In this document: positions 30,161 through 39,101 of the stretch, one piece after another
Layout of the letters: each line of letters opens with the position of its first letter
Position numbering within the stretch: the first letter of the stretch is position 1
From: Heyndrickxia sporothermodurans
Lineage (GTDB): Bacteria; Bacillota; Bacilli; Bacillales; Bacillaceae_C
Direction of reading: 5' to 3'
Length of the DNA: 64,000 nucleotides
Assembly: GCA_018333075.1 (NCBI GenBank)
Contig: BORH01000002.1
Span: forward strand, 1-64,000
The notes under the pieces: model-generated
Database searches by the model: none
The model's input: the letters and a program-made list of their open reading frames with translations, nothing else
What the model was told of the DNA's origin: nothing
Program-made: the position numbers and the translations under genes

Positions 30161-30480
30161 TCCACCGCATCCATATACTCCTCACATTAAGGACACTTCA
30201 ACTTCGATATAATTTCGAATGCTATCACTATATGGATACACTCATCGCAAATCTAGTTGATTATCTTGTGTCACCTTCTTGTTTTAAATTATCTTCAAAT
30301 TACATTTCCATATACAAAATATTTATTAATCACGAAATACGTACAAACACATATATTAATATTGTCTCATAAGAGATTGTTCCCCGTTTTGAGCGTTTAA
30401 ATTTTGAAGCGTCTAAATAAGGCGCTTCTTTTCATTTCAGCACACCAATTAACAAAAATCAGAGGATATTTAATTAAAAT
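30150..30480 (-). repeat. Diverged repeat A: zinc-ribbon remnant plus flank
   Basis: A minus-strand frame reads CDECIHIVIAFEIISKLKCP, then a stop, then CEEYMDAVEEK, i.e. a CxxC...CPxC zinc ribbon. The 200 bp to its right, including TGTGTCACCTTCTTG, CATATACAAAATATTTATTAA, ACACATATATTA and a GAAGCG/CGCTTC hairpin (30406-30428), align by eye with 35990-36200. This is one of two diverged copies about 5.7 kb apart. Confidence 0.55.
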
Positions 30481-30617
30481 TGGTTAAATAACAATAGTTA
30501 CACTAAAAATTTGAAAATTTTTATTTGCTCAAGTATACACTACTTCAAACCAATAACTATGCACAAATACACCTTCCTACATAAGATAAGTTGACTTCGC
30601 GAAAGGAGGAGTTCATT

Positions 30618-30730
30618 ATGGGCGATGGCGGATACGTCGGTTACTAAGTTATTTAATTTTGTTACCACTATTTAATTACTTTAAGACTTTTACTTATTCA
30701 TTTTTACTTCTAGTTGGTATAGTAATTTAG
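30618..30730 (+). pseudogene. YjcZ-family sporulation peptide, broken
   Basis: Behind a strong AAAGGAGGAG site, ATG 30618 encodes only MGDGGYVGY before a stop. A shifted frame then gives a hydrophobic FTYSFLLLVGIVI tail. This is the layout of YjcZ-type spore peptides (Gly/Tyr-rich head, one membrane helix). An intact relative is at 54294. The 9-aa peptide may still be translated. Confidence 0.45.
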
Positions 30731-30795
30731 AAAGTCATAAAGAAGTACTCCTTAGGGTAATTGATACCCCCAGCCTCATTGTGAAAAAACTGGAT

Positions 30796-30817
30796 GTGTC
30801 TCGGGACACTTTTTTTG
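30796..30817 (+). terminator. Rho-independent terminator
   Basis: GTGTC-TCGG-GACAC is followed by seven T's. It ends the short transcript that starts near 30600. Confidence 0.75.
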
Positions 30818-30997
30818 TTTTCATGTCGGGTAATTTGTTCCGTTATAACGTCCATTTTTTATTATTTAAAAATGTCGTTTGATGGTTCTAGTTCTCGGAA
30901 AGTTCATGATACTTTACCTGTTTTTTATATTTGCCCATTCCCCTACTAACTATAATACATAACCTGTATTATCTTAATAAAAAGGAGGGAAATCTTT

Positions 30998-31114
30998 ATG
31001 CCACCATTTAGAGGCGGTTTCCGTTTTGGTCCGCGATTTGGCTTTGGTAGACGCTTTGGTAGACGTTTTGGCTTTGGTAGACGTTTTGGCTTTGGTAGAC
31101 GTCCCTTTTTCTAA
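30998..31114 (+). CDS. 38-residue FGFGRR repeat peptide
   Basis: ATG 30998 lies seven bases after AAAGGAGGGAAA. The peptide begins MPPFRGGFRFGPRFGFGRRF and continues GRRFGFGRRFGFGRRPFF. It is built of Phe, Gly and Arg only after residue 4, in two to three FGFGRR units that are also direct repeats at DNA level (TTTGGTAGACG). Such small, highly basic aromatic peptides are typical of spore-coat or exosporium layers in Bacillus, but no family is recognised. Strong translation signals argue that it is real. Confidence 0.65.
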   Translation: MPPFRGGFRFGPRFGFGRRFGRRFGFGRRFGFGRRPFF

Positions 31115-31507
31115 TAATTGTTATTATTTTCTTAATAATGAAGATGCTGTTTAAAATCTTGAATTTTTTTGATTTTCTTCCTAAAAGCAACTATGAAAAA
31201 TAAAAGCGTATGAGTATTTGAGTTAACACATTTTTCAGGAGAGTTTATACCTCTAAACAATGACCTTGATAAATATTATTCAGTACCATTTCCTTTATCC
31301 TTTTTAAAAATTATAACCAAACAATTTAACAAAATTAACTAATAATTAGATAAATAAAACACGGGTTACAAATATTGTGTTATTACTGTGATATATGTCA
31401 CTCAGATATATTACTCAGCTTTTTCCATGCTCAACCAATAAAACGTGATAATGAACCGATCGACTCAATCAAATTATTTAAATATAATTAAGTTACGGTA
31501 AGGTTTT
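31115..31507. other. Gene-free stretch
   Basis: No gene is seen. The right half (about 31320-31507) resembles 37240-37413, part of the second set of diverged repeats. Confidence 0.4.
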
Positions 31508-31575
31508 GGTTGGTAAGTCATTATTGGATATTCTAAAATAATGATTTACCCTCCAACCTTTTTTATTTTCCAAGG
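31508..31575. repeat. GGTTGG long hairpin, copy 1
   Basis: GGTTGGTAAGTCATTAT (31508-31524) pairs with ATAATGATTTACC-CT-CCAACC (31538-31558), followed by TTTTTT. It is nearly identical to the hairpin at 37414-37460 and related to the one at 43345-43405. It could act as a terminator, but no intact gene directly precedes it. Confidence 0.65.
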
Positions 31576-31994
31576 TTTTTTATTATCTCACATACTCTTT
31601 TTCTAATCGCATTAATCTTTAGAAGGAACAGTGTGTTAAATTTTTTGGTAGAAGTATTCAATTTCCTAATCCTTTTCCTATTTATTCCACTCAAAAACCT
31701 TTACTATCTGCAGCAATTCATTATCCGTTCCTTTATATTTTTCCTCTCTACTCGGCGGTTATGCTGGTTTAGTGACGAGATATCTTTCTTTCAACCATTA
31801 TTCTTTTTCCTCTCTTGTAATATTTTCAGCTTACCTAATTTTATAAACCATAGTGATCATCATAATCTAGTACAGAAAGTGTATCTAAATATTTCTGTTC
31901 AAAAAGCTTTTTCATAAGTACCATTGTATTCAGAAGTAATTGAATACATAAATGCTAAATGTGCATTGTTCATTAACATAACAATTAAAAAAAT

Positions 31995-32232
31995 TATAGT
32001 CAAGAGTTATACGACAAACTAATTCAATTTGGCGCAGAAATTTTTTTAAAAAATTCAGGGAAATATAATGATCCACTTTTCAAGCAGATCCGAAACTCTG
32101 ATTATCCAAGGGTACTTAGTGATTTTTACTGTAGCGGTTTTTTTTGAGATTATTAAAAAATGGATAAACTATGAATTTTCATTCTCTAAAGAAGAACTTA
32201 TCCATATCTCTCGGAATTTACAACCATTATAA
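31995..32232 (+). pseudogene. TetR/AcrR-family regulator, C-terminal remnant
   Basis: Translation gives ELYDKLIQFGAEIFLKNSGK then DPLFKQIRNSDYPRVLSDFY. After a frameshift it gives EIIKKWINYEFSFSKEELIH to a stop. The pattern of a helix ending in EIIKKWI...S.EE.I is common at the end of TetR proteins. The DNA-binding half is missing. It precedes an MMPL transporter remnant, which it may once have regulated. Confidence 0.45.
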
Positions 32233-32274
32233 GACAAGCCTCTTATTTTAATACATATATTCATTTTCATTCAT

Positions 32275-32640
32275 CGATCATTGATACCAATTACTTTAGT
32301 ATTAGGTTTTTCGCCTGGTGCTTTAAAAATACTTGATATTTCATATAACCCGCTAACATCGGCGCTTAGTTGTGTTGTACTAGGGATTGGAAAAGAGTTT
32401 ACAATTCTTATACTGGAGAGATTTCGTGAAGAAGAGGAAAAAGGGTTATCCGCTTAAGAAGCGATTCGTGTCTCACTTTCAAAAGTTGGGCAGGCAATTA
32501 CTGCTTCAGGAATTACAGTTATTGTTGGATTTTCAACTTTAATCTTTGTTAACTTTCCAATTTTCCAAGAATTTGGTATTACAACTGTTATAGACACATC
32601 ACTTTTCTTATTTTGTGCTAAAATTAAATAATTTGGTCCT
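32275..32640 (+). pseudogene. MMPL/RND-type exporter, fragment
   Basis: The frame reads LIPITLVLGFSPGALKILDI, YNPLTSALSCVVLGIGKEFT, ILILERFREEEEKGLSA*, then EAIRVSLSKVGQAITASGIT and VIVGFSTLIFVNFPIFQEFG. This is the second transmembrane half of an MMPL exporter (ERFREE... SGITVIVGFS). It has an internal TAA and lacks the first 600-odd residues. Confidence 0.65.
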
Positions 32641-32682
32641 GCCTTATGAATATTAAATTAAAGCCATTATTTAAATAGAAGA

Positions 32683-32725
32683 GCGTTATCTTTTGTTAAT
32701 TTCAAGAAAGATAGCGCCCTTTTTT
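32683..32725 (+). terminator. Rho-independent terminator
   Basis: GCGTTATCTTT and AAAGATAGCGC form a stem with one mismatch, followed by CCTTTTTTTT. It is the preserved terminator of the MMPL remnant. Confidence 0.75.
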
Positions 32726-33277
32726 TTATGATATAAAACATCATTTAAATTGGCTCCTATCTAAAAAGTTTATTAAATAATAAAAGTATTCATTAAGGCT
32801 TTGAACAGTTATTGCGGATATATCCCCCTCCCTTCCATCGGTCTATTTAAAATAGGTGATCCAAAGAGTTCTCTTTTAATGTAATCCTCCTCTGTTTACC
32901 CACATCATAATTGCTTCCTTTAGCCACATAAACACTAAATCCACAAACCATTTCTCTTATAAAAATTATTATTCAAGATGTCTTCAATTTTTGTCGTAAT
33001 CTAAATATATTAAAATTTTAAATTTCTCAACTACAAATGATTTAAGTCCAACCAAGTTGTATCAAAAAGTTTATTCTTGACCATAATCTAGTGGCTTTTA
33101 TCATTTTCAATTCTTATTTCTAAATTCGATTTCGATAGAAAAAAATCAAATGAAAGTGAAAGAAATTTTTATAAACATAAACGTATGTCTTGTACGGATA
33201 TACATCCTTCAACATACGCTAAAGTAATGAAAAGTTAAAAAACTTTCATGCTATATAACAATAAGGAGTTGATTTCT
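32726..33277. other. Gene-poor stretch upstream of the SR-repeat gene
   Basis: No supported gene. The promoter of the SR-rich gene must lie in the last 100-200 bp; sporulation-type (sigma-K/E) elements cannot be picked with confidence by eye. Confidence 0.35.
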
Positions 33278-33937
33278 TTGGTATACTCAGCATTAGATGT
33301 TCAAAATGCTGTACGTGAAGGTGAAAAAAATGGGCTAAGCCATTTTTTCTATCAAGAACCAAGGGCTCAAGGTTCAAGAAGGCGTAGTGTAAGTCATAGA
33401 TCCAGTAGCAGTGAGAGTCGCAGTTCAAGTCGAAGTGCAAGCAGTAGATCCAGTAGCAGCTCTAGTAGTAGATCAAGTCGTAGTTCTAGTCACAGATCAA
33501 GTCGCAGTTCTAGTAGTAGATCAAGAAGGAGTTCTAGTCGCAGTTCAAGAAGTAGTTCTAGTAGGCGTTCACGTCGTCGTTCGGAACGTCGTTCGAGACA
33601 TCGTTCACGTTTATTAATAGTGTTTAGGTCGTTGAGAAGTAACTCTAGACGACGTTTAAGCCGAAGTGCAAACCGTCGTTCAAGAAGACGTCGTTCGAGT
33701 CATCGTTCGCATAGTCGTTCAAATCGCCGTTCAAGAAGTAGTTCTAGTCATCGTTCAAGCAGTAGTTCTAGCCGTCGTTCAAGAAGGAGTTCTAGTCGTC
33801 GTTCAAGAAGGAGTTCTAGCCGACGTTCGAGAAGTAGTTCTAACCGCCGTTCGAGTCGTCGTTCAAACCGAAGTTCGCGTCGCCGTTCAAGTCGTCGATC
33901 GAATCGCCGTTCGAGCCGCCGCTCGAGAGGTAGATAA
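33278..33937 (+). CDS. Arg/Ser-repeat (SR-rich) protein, CotG/CotB-like spore coat candidate
   Basis: The start is taken as TTG 33278, nine bases after AAGGAG (ATG 33248 lacks a site). The 219-residue product has a unique head (VYSALDVQNAVREGEKNGLS, HFFYQEPRAQG) and then about 180 residues made almost wholly of Ser and Arg in units such as SSSRRSRRSSSRRSR and SRSSSRSS. One break (LLIVFRSLRS) interrupts it. CotB and CotG of Bacillus have such Ser/Arg/Lys repeats, which are phosphorylated by the kinase CotH and shape the outer coat. A coat role is inferred from composition and nearby spore genes. The DNA is itself repetitive and more GC-rich than its flanks. Confidence 0.7.
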   Translation: MVYSALDVQNAVREGEKNGLSHFFYQEPRAQGSRRRSVSHRSSSSESRSSSRSASSRSSSSSSSRSSRSSSHRSSRSSSSRSRRSSSRSSRSSSSRRSRRRSERRSRHRSRLLIVFRSLRSNSRRRLSRSANRRSRRRRSSHRSHSRSNRRSRSSSSHRSSSSSSRRSRRSSSRRSRRSSSRRSRSSSNRRSSRRSNRSSRRRSSRRSNRRSSRRSRGR

Positions 33938-34055
33938 ACCATATTTTTGACGTTAAAATAATATAGGTGTATGACATATGTTAAATTTTATGCTAAATCA
34001 AATGTTTTCGTTACAGTCTGGAAATAGCTAAACATGTAATAGCAGTGTAATTGAG

Positions 34056-34086
34056 AAACCCGCCAACTAAAGTTTGACGGGTTTTT
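34056..34086 (+). terminator. Terminator of the SR-rich gene
   Basis: AAACCCGCCAAC pairs with GTTTGACGGGTTT with one mismatch, followed by TTTTG. It lies 120 bp beyond the stop codon. Confidence 0.7.
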
Positions 34087-34246
34087 TGTTTGAATTAGCT
34101 TAATCCGAAAGTAAATTGGAAGAACGATTTTTTTGAAATTGGCAGTTATATAAGAGTTTGTCCACTATATATAAAACTAATTTTATATTCGATATAACCG
34201 GAATGAAATAATATCAATTGGACAAGCAAGTGATGTAATAACAAAA

Positions 34247-34279
34247 CAAAGGCCTGTGTGACAAATGTACAGGCCTTTG
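34247..34279. other. Isolated perfect hairpin
   Basis: CAAAGGCCTGT and ACAGGCCTTTG form a perfect 11-bp stem around an 11-base loop. There is no T-run on the plus strand and no adjacent gene. The minus-strand side is followed by GTTTTGTTATT. The sequence to 34531 otherwise holds no gene. Confidence 0.5.
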
Positions 34280-34531
34280 GACTATATCGAAGGGAAAAAA
34301 TTATTATGCTCTATTAAAGAAAAAGTATTTTGGAAACATAGTTTAAAACAGAGATTAACGACGAGACTACTTTTATAAATAAAAGGGCGTTTTTGGCTTT
34401 GAGTCTATATTAAGATTTTATGCTACAGAAAACGAGATACAGAAAAAGTTTCAGGTTAAATCATCTGATTATTAAATGGGGGCGTTTTTTAGTTCCGGTC
34501 ACTTCTATAAGGAGATTATATAAATCTTAAA

Positions 34532-35071
34532 TTAAATTCTCTCTAAAATTCTAGCGAGTCTGTCAAGCTCACTGTCTAGCTCTCGGACAATCTTTTTGTC
34601 GTAATTTCTATTGCTATTTCTACCATGGTCTCTGTCACGACTGCTATCCCCTTCTCTAGCTATTCCTCTAAATGAAATTGGTCCTACAACAACTGATTCT
34701 GTGCCAGTCGTCATATTTTCAGCAGTCACTTTATAAGTATGTGATCCATCCCCAACATTCAAATCAGTAAATTTAATTTTTGCAATATAGTTTTCCTCAG
34801 TTGAAGGATCTGATTCTACTACTTTTTTAGTTGTATATATTTCAACTCCGTTACGATAGATTGTAAATAAAATTTTTGATGTACCATTTATCCCTCGTAA
34901 GCCAACCTTTGCATTTAATTTCACATGATTTTCATATGCATTCTTTGTAGGAATAGTTATATCTATCGATGCTAGTATTAATTTTCTCGGAGAGTGGGTT
35001 ATAGCATTTGATCTCCTTTTTTCAAATTTTGGTACCGGCTCGGTTGATTGATAGTCAATTTCACGAACCAT
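34532..35071 (-). CDS. ExsC-like exosporium protein
   Basis: A 179-residue protein starts at ATG 35071, eight bases after AAGGAG. The head VREIDYQSTEPVPKFEK and the beta-rich core (RKLILASIDITIPTKNAYEN, HVKLNAKVGLRGINGTSKIL, FTIYRNGVEIYTTK, YKVTAENMTTGTESVVVGPI) follow the pattern of the Bacillus cereus-group exosporium protein ExsC. The C-terminus adds a charged Arg/Asp/Asn-rich tail (about 145-179) that ExsC lacks. It is probably a spore-surface component. It is transcribed alone. Confidence 0.65.
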   Translation of the reverse strand: MVREIDYQSTEPVPKFEKRRSNAITHSPRKLILASIDITIPTKNAYENHVKLNAKVGLRGINGTSKILFTIYRNGVEIYTTKKVVESDPSTEENYIAKIKFTDLNVGDGSHTYKVTAENMTTGTESVVVGPISFRGIAREGDSSRDRDHGRNSNRNYDKKIVRELDSELDRLARILERI

Positions 35072-35489
35072 TATCATCACTCCTTAATTTTTATTCTTAA
35101 AATATGCCATGAATGCATTTTTAGCTAATTCTTATAATAATAGAATTGTTTTGCTTTAAATAAACAATACTGCAATTTATATTATTATGGGCATTCTTAA
35201 ATAAGTTGCCTTCATCTTTAGAAACAAGAAGAAAAGGTGGATGGTATTTTGGGTTAATGGTAAAAATTAGGTAAGAATGAATAAAATCAAGACATTCAAT
35301 TTAGAGATTTATTTATGTCTCTAAGATTGATTTGTTAACTTGGAGAAAAATTCAAGTTTTATATAGCTATTTGATAAATATATACGAAAAACACTTCAAA
35401 CTTTATTATTGTAGGAAACGTACTAAGAAAATGCATCTTTCTGAAGCAGGAATTGGCAATAGAGTTTTCGTCATTTGGCTGTTAATTTT

Positions 35490-35633
35490 TTACTTGAACC
35501 CATCTTTTGAAAGTTTTATTCCTGTATTTCTGGTGATAATCATCCAAATACGTGGAAGTTGTTTTGTAAACTCACCTTTTGTCTCATTTCTTGAAAACTT
35601 AACCCATGAATCACCCTCCAAGATATTTATCAT
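35490..35633 (-). other. Short minus-strand reading frame or gene tail
   Basis: From ATG 35633 the frame gives MINILEGDSWVKFSRNETKG, then EFTKQLPRIWMIITRNTGIK and LSKDGFK. It is open upstream to 35675 with more plausible residues (DNDERTKKLDFCVR). The composition looks like genuine protein and the opposite-strand frame does not. No family is recognised and no ribosome binding site is seen, so it is likely the end of a lost gene. Confidence 0.3.
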
Positions 35634-35675
35634 TCTCACACAAAAATCCAGTTTTTTCGTTCTTTCATCATTATC

Positions 35676-35879
35676 CTACGTAGCTTTAGTCAAATGGATA
35701 TGGAACAAAAGTTTATATTTGTAAAAATAGGCAAGAGACCGATGGAAAACTTAGTAATATGCACAAAATTGATACTACTATGTTTTTCTTTTTATATGGT
35801 AAGAGTCCCTTAGCAATGAAATGAGACTGTACAACAAGCCATAATGAATAGAAATTAACGTTCATTAAGTTTATAATAA
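35676..35879. other. Gene-free stretch
   Basis: Nothing supported was found on either strand. Confidence 0.35.
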
Positions 35880-36200
35880 TGATTTTTCACATTTTTGTAT
35901 GGATCCATATACTGCCCACTCTTCATGCATTTTTCTTAGGTATGACATTTAACTCCTTCCCCGACATATTACAATCAATTGCAAGTTTAGTTAATCATCT
36001 TGAGTCACCTTCTCAATCCTAAAATCTTTAATAAGTACATTACCATATACAATAAAGTTATAAAGAACTAATAATGTATAAGCACATATATTAGTAATGG
36101 CTCCAATATAAGTATTTGTCCTCCGTTTTGAAGCGTCTTCTATAGACGCTTCGTTTTAATTGGGTACATCAATTAACTAAAATTCATTAGTAAGTACCGT
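35880..36200 (-). repeat. Diverged repeat B: zinc-ribbon remnant plus flank
   Basis: Minus-strand frames carry a CxxC-like remnant ending GQYMDPYKNVKNHY (compare EEYMDA in repeat A). The sequence to its right (TGAGTCACCTTCTCA, CCATATACAATAAA, AGCACATATATTAGTA, and a perfect GAAGCGTCT/AGACGCTTC hairpin at 36130-36152) aligns by eye with 30250-30440. Confidence 0.5.
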
Positions 36201-36239
36201 TTTCAATGCTTCTTATTTATTTGATGAACATAATTTTCT

Positions 36240-36330
36240 ACTCTTCCTCCACACTGGACACTTCAATTTAGGGATGATGTCAAATTCAACTTTTAATTGG
36301 TTACAGCCTTTGCAGGTGTTGTTAATTATG
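36240..36330 (-). pseudogene. Third zinc-ribbon remnant
   Basis: On the minus strand NNTCKGCNQLKVEFDIIPKL is followed by KCPV and then a lost cysteine (CPVW, from CPVC by frameshift). The CxxC-N16-CPxC spacing matches the remnants in repeats A and B. It is too short and broken to be functional. Confidence 0.45.
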
Positions 36331-36797
36331 TAGGATCACTTTCTTATTTTGAAGTAATCTTGTAATATTTTTGTTCTTACCAAAATATATCTTTTTTTGC
36401 TTCCATGACATTACTATCTATGAAAACAATACAACATTCAAAATTTATTATTAAAATTTCCTATTGCTACTTTTATCCTGATATTTCAATAAATTTTAAT
36501 AATCATTGAAACTTATTATTCCCAAATTCTTAATTTCCCCTTTTAATAGATCTAACAAGCATTAATAATAGCTTCTTTAGTTAATTCGTAAACAATAAAA
36601 AATAGCGACTTAGGGAGTAAAAAGATATGTACATAGGATTCCTAAACATAATGAGGAGACAACTCAAAAGGAGTTCCCTGTTATGAACCCCTCTTGACTT
36701 TTAATAAACTGGATACATGAATATGTAGTTTCTTATTAATTTAATTATCCTGTTATAATAAGAGGTATTATAGTATTTTATGGAGAGGAGATGTATT
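36331..36797. other. Gene-free stretch
   Basis: AT-rich, with no gene seen. TTGACTTTTAATAAACTGG near 36700 could supply a -35 for the VOC gene, but no clear partner was chosen. Confidence 0.35.
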
Positions 36798-37220
36798 ATG
36801 AAACCAAGTATCACAGTACTTACAATAGGTGTTGACGATTTAGAAAAATCACTAGAATTCTATCGTGATGGTTTACAATTACCTACAGAAGGCATAGTTG
36901 GCCAAGAATTTGAACATGGGGCCGTTGCTTTTTTTGAGTTACATGGCGGTTTGAAGTTAGCTATTTGGAATCGTAAGAGCATTGCCCACGATACAAAGCT
37001 TAATCAAAGTCCTGTTAGTCCTACTGAATTTACTATTGGTCACAATGTAAGTAGTAAAGAAGAAGTAGATAGTGTAATGGAGCAAGCAAAGAATGCAGGT
37101 GCTATAATTACCGTCCCAGCACATGATACATTTTGGGGAGGATATTCCGGCTACTTTCAGGATCCAGATGGTCATGTGTGGGAAGTTGTTTGGAACCCAC
37201 AATGGAATGACTTTGAATAA
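36798..37220 (+). CDS. VOC/glyoxalase-fold protein
   Basis: A 140-residue protein starts at ATG 36798 behind AGAGGAG. It has the paired beta-alpha-beta-beta-beta modules of the vicinal-oxygen-chelate fold: TIGVDDLEKSLEFYRDGLQL near the start and HDTFWGGYSGYFQDPDGHVW near the end. Family members include glyoxalases, dioxygenases and antibiotic-binding proteins; the metal ligands usually come from the two modules. The activity is unknown. It is intact and stands alone between decayed sequences. Confidence 0.8.
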   Translation: MKPSITVLTIGVDDLEKSLEFYRDGLQLPTEGIVGQEFEHGAVAFFELHGGLKLAIWNRKSIAHDTKLNQSPVSPTEFTIGHNVSSKEEVDSVMEQAKNAGAIITVPAHDTFWGGYSGYFQDPDGHVWEVVWNPQWNDFE

Positions 37221-37413
37221 CTTTTAATAATACCAAGCATGTAATATCATCAATAATTAGAGAATAAAACTTTAATGCCAAATATTGTTTTATTACTCTG
37301 AGATAAGTTTTTCAGATATATCCCTTAACTTTTTCCACACAACCAATTAAAAGTTTAATGATTTGATCACCATTATAAATGATTTAAATATCATTCAATT
37401 ACGTTAAGGTTTT

Positions 37414-37466
37414 GGTTGGTAAATCATTATTGGATATATTAAGATAATGATTTACCAACCAACCTT
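37414..37466. repeat. GGTTGG long hairpin, copy 2
   Basis: GGTTGGTAAATCATTAT (37414-37430) pairs perfectly over 17 bp with ATAATGATTTACCAACC (37444-37460), then AACCTTTTTT. It is a close copy of 31508-31558. The upstream 170 bp (ATAAAACTTTAATGC..., TCAGATATATCCC..., CAACCAATTAAAA...) also match, so the repeat unit is about 250 bp. Here it follows the VOC gene and may terminate it. Confidence 0.7.
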
Positions 37467-37478
37467 TTTTATTTCCAG

Positions 37479-37673
37479 TTGTACTTTTCAAGATGGAACA
37501 GGCACATTAGACTCCATATTGTCAAACAATATGAGCTGGAACGAGGTTTGGTTAAATATATCCGTTCGATCCGGCAGAATGACGAAAATCCCCAATGGTA
37601 TATTCAGTACATCATTGAAAAGCTGCGTGTGGTGCGACTGACAGAAATTGAAGGTATCGACAATGATGAATAA
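37479..37673 (+). pseudogene. Unidentified protein, C-terminal fragment
   Basis: A 64-codon frame reads YFSRWNRHIRLHIVKQYELE then RGLVKYIRSIRQNDENPQWY and IQYIIEKLRVVRLTEIEGID. It is open from its first codon with no ribosome binding site, directly after the repeat hairpin. The GC content is higher than that of the flanks. The composition resembles a real helical protein, possibly from a mobile element. No family is recognised. Confidence 0.4.
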
Positions 37674-37742
37674 TAGATTTGTTTAGACTGGCGACGGAAT
37701 ATCATTGTTTTTTCTACGATCCCTTCCTACATTTCCAAAAAT

Positions 37743-37776
37743 AAGAAAGCCAACATACAATGCTGACTTTCTTTAC
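37743..37776 (-). terminator. Terminator of the DinB-fold gene
   Basis: On the minus strand AAGAAAGTCA and TGGCTTTCTT pair with one mismatch across a long loop right after the stop codon. Confidence 0.55.
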
Positions 37777-38247
37777 TTACTCAAATAACGGAACTTTAGG
37801 ATCTTTCCCGAAACAATGAACAAGCATGGCATGTAATTGCCCTCTATGATGATAAATATGGGCTAATATTTCTACCAACCATTCGTAACGTGTGTAGGTT
37901 ACTCCCCAAAATGAAGTAATTTTCTGCTGCAGTTCATCATTTGTATAACTCATATACTTATCTTCTAATAATTGATAATTTTTAATTAATGCTACTTTTA
38001 TATCAAAAATATTTTTTAATGAAATACTAGAATAATAATCCTTCATTTCATCTTGAGTAGCACCATTAGAAATGAGTAAATCTGCATAACATATTATTGA
38101 AATATGTTCTAACAATTCACCTATTGAATGCTTATGTTCTGTAGGTCTTTTTTGTAAATCGCTCTCTTCTAAAATTTCTAACATATTAACTATACTTGAT
38201 ATAGCTACATTAATGTGATGTAAAGTACTTTTACAATAATGATTCAT
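37777..38247 (-). CDS. DinB-fold protein
   Basis: A 156-residue four-helix-bundle protein has conserved metal-binding histidines: one in ELLEHISIICYAD and a pair in EILAHIYHHRGQLHAM. This is the DinB/YfiT pattern, whose members include thiol-dependent S-transferases; many have no known substrate. The start ATG has a GGAGGACAGC site. A second, unrelated-looking DinB-fold gene lies at 55838. Confidence 0.8.
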   Translation of the reverse strand: MNHYCKSTLHHINVAISSIVNMLEILEESDLQKRPTEHKHSIGELLEHISIICYADLLISNGATQDEMKDYYSSISLKNIFDIKVALIKNYQLLEDKYMSYTNDELQQKITSFWGVTYTRYEWLVEILAHIYHHRGQLHAMLVHCFGKDPKVPLFE

Positions 38248-38561
38248 GTCATGCTGTCCTCCATATTTCCACAGTCTTCTTCAGAACATACGTTCTTTCT
38301 TTATTTTATCCTATTTTTCTATTTAATTCCATAATTATTTTTATATTCATAGCTATATATTGAACAGTATTAAAGGCATACAAAAATTCCTCCCAAATAT
38401 CTAATGGAAGATTTTACAGTGTTACGTGAACATTTTCCATACTTATCTGTTCGTAACTTGAACTATATATTCTTAACATTAAGTTTCCGAACATATGAAT
38501 TCAGCAGTACAACATTACCAACAACTTCAAATAGTTATATTTATTTTGATCAAAGTTATAA
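38248..38561. other. Gene-free stretch
   Basis: No supported gene on either strand. It includes the promoter region of the DinB-fold gene. Confidence 0.35.
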
Positions 38562-38585
38562 AAAAAACACCCACCATAGTGGGCA
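38562..38585 (-). terminator. Rho-independent terminator
   Basis: On the minus strand GCCCAC-TAT-GGTGGG is followed by TGTTTTTTTT. It lies 130 bp beyond the GerP-like stop. Confidence 0.6.
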
Positions 38586-38715
38586 TTAGTGATGGTCTTT
38601 GGTGTATTTACAACCTCTGCAATTTCAAGAAAAGTCCATAAAACAGCATTTGTTTCAGGATGAAAATAATTACTTGTATTTTAATATTGAATAGGAGTTT
38701 ACACTTTCTTAATTA

Positions 38716-38934
38716 CTATTTATTTCCCGCTATCGGCTGATTTACAGCTTGATTTTCAGATGTCACATTGTTGCTAAATCCACTATTTAAAACATATGAA
38801 ATCCCTGTAACACCAGACCCAGATCCAAGAGTTTCTTTTACACTTTGCTTAGGAGAGATATATGCTGAGTCTCCAAACTTAACAACTCCTCCTGTTACAT
38901 TGCCAATTTGAAAAGGTCCTAGAATTGCTGGCAT
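38716..38934 (-). CDS. GerPA/GerPF-family spore germination protein
   Basis: A 72-residue protein starts MPAILGPFQIGNVTGGVVKF and continues GDSAYISPKQSVKETLGSGS. It ends Gly/Ser/Asn-rich with NQPIAGNK. The pattern (MP..VG...I....G.V.FGD...ISPK...K...GSGS.N.G) is that of the small GerP proteins, which ease nutrient passage through the spore coat to germinant receptors. ATG 38934 fits family starts; ATG 38940/38943 are alternatives. It stands outside a gerP operon. It is likely made in the mother cell. Confidence 0.75.
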   Translation of the reverse strand: MPAILGPFQIGNVTGGVVKFGDSAYISPKQSVKETLGSGSGVTGISYVLNSGFSNNVTSENQAVNQPIAGNK

Positions 38935-39101
38935 AGGCATCATCCAATCTGTGTTTTTATCTCTAATTTATTCTAATAAACAAATATTTGTGTCATCGAA
39001 TAATTACACTTAACTTTTAGGTATTTAAAAATATTTTTATATAAAAGCTTACATATTTTAAAGTATTAATGGAAAAAACTATATAAAAAAGGTGATAAAA
39101 A

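Noticed and set aside
31633-31917. 94-codon plus-strand frame rich in Phe and Leu
   Set aside because: The AT-rich composition alone explains it. There is no convincing ribosome binding site and no protein-like motif.
33400-33935. CRISPR-like array in the SR-repeat gene
   Set aside because: The repeats are short, imperfect and contiguous, with no unique spacers of constant length, and they stay in one reading frame.
33411-33950. Long alternative frames (plus-strand Val/Gln-rich and minus-strand Leu/Glu/Arg-rich) over the SR-repeat gene
   Set aside because: They are by-products of the repetitive TCNAGN/CGNTCN DNA. Only the Ser/Arg frame has a ribosome binding site and a unique N-terminal head.
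35332-35724. 130-codon plus-strand frame
   Set aside because: The minus strand of the same region gives a more protein-like sequence (35490-35633). The plus frame looks like random AT-rich translation.
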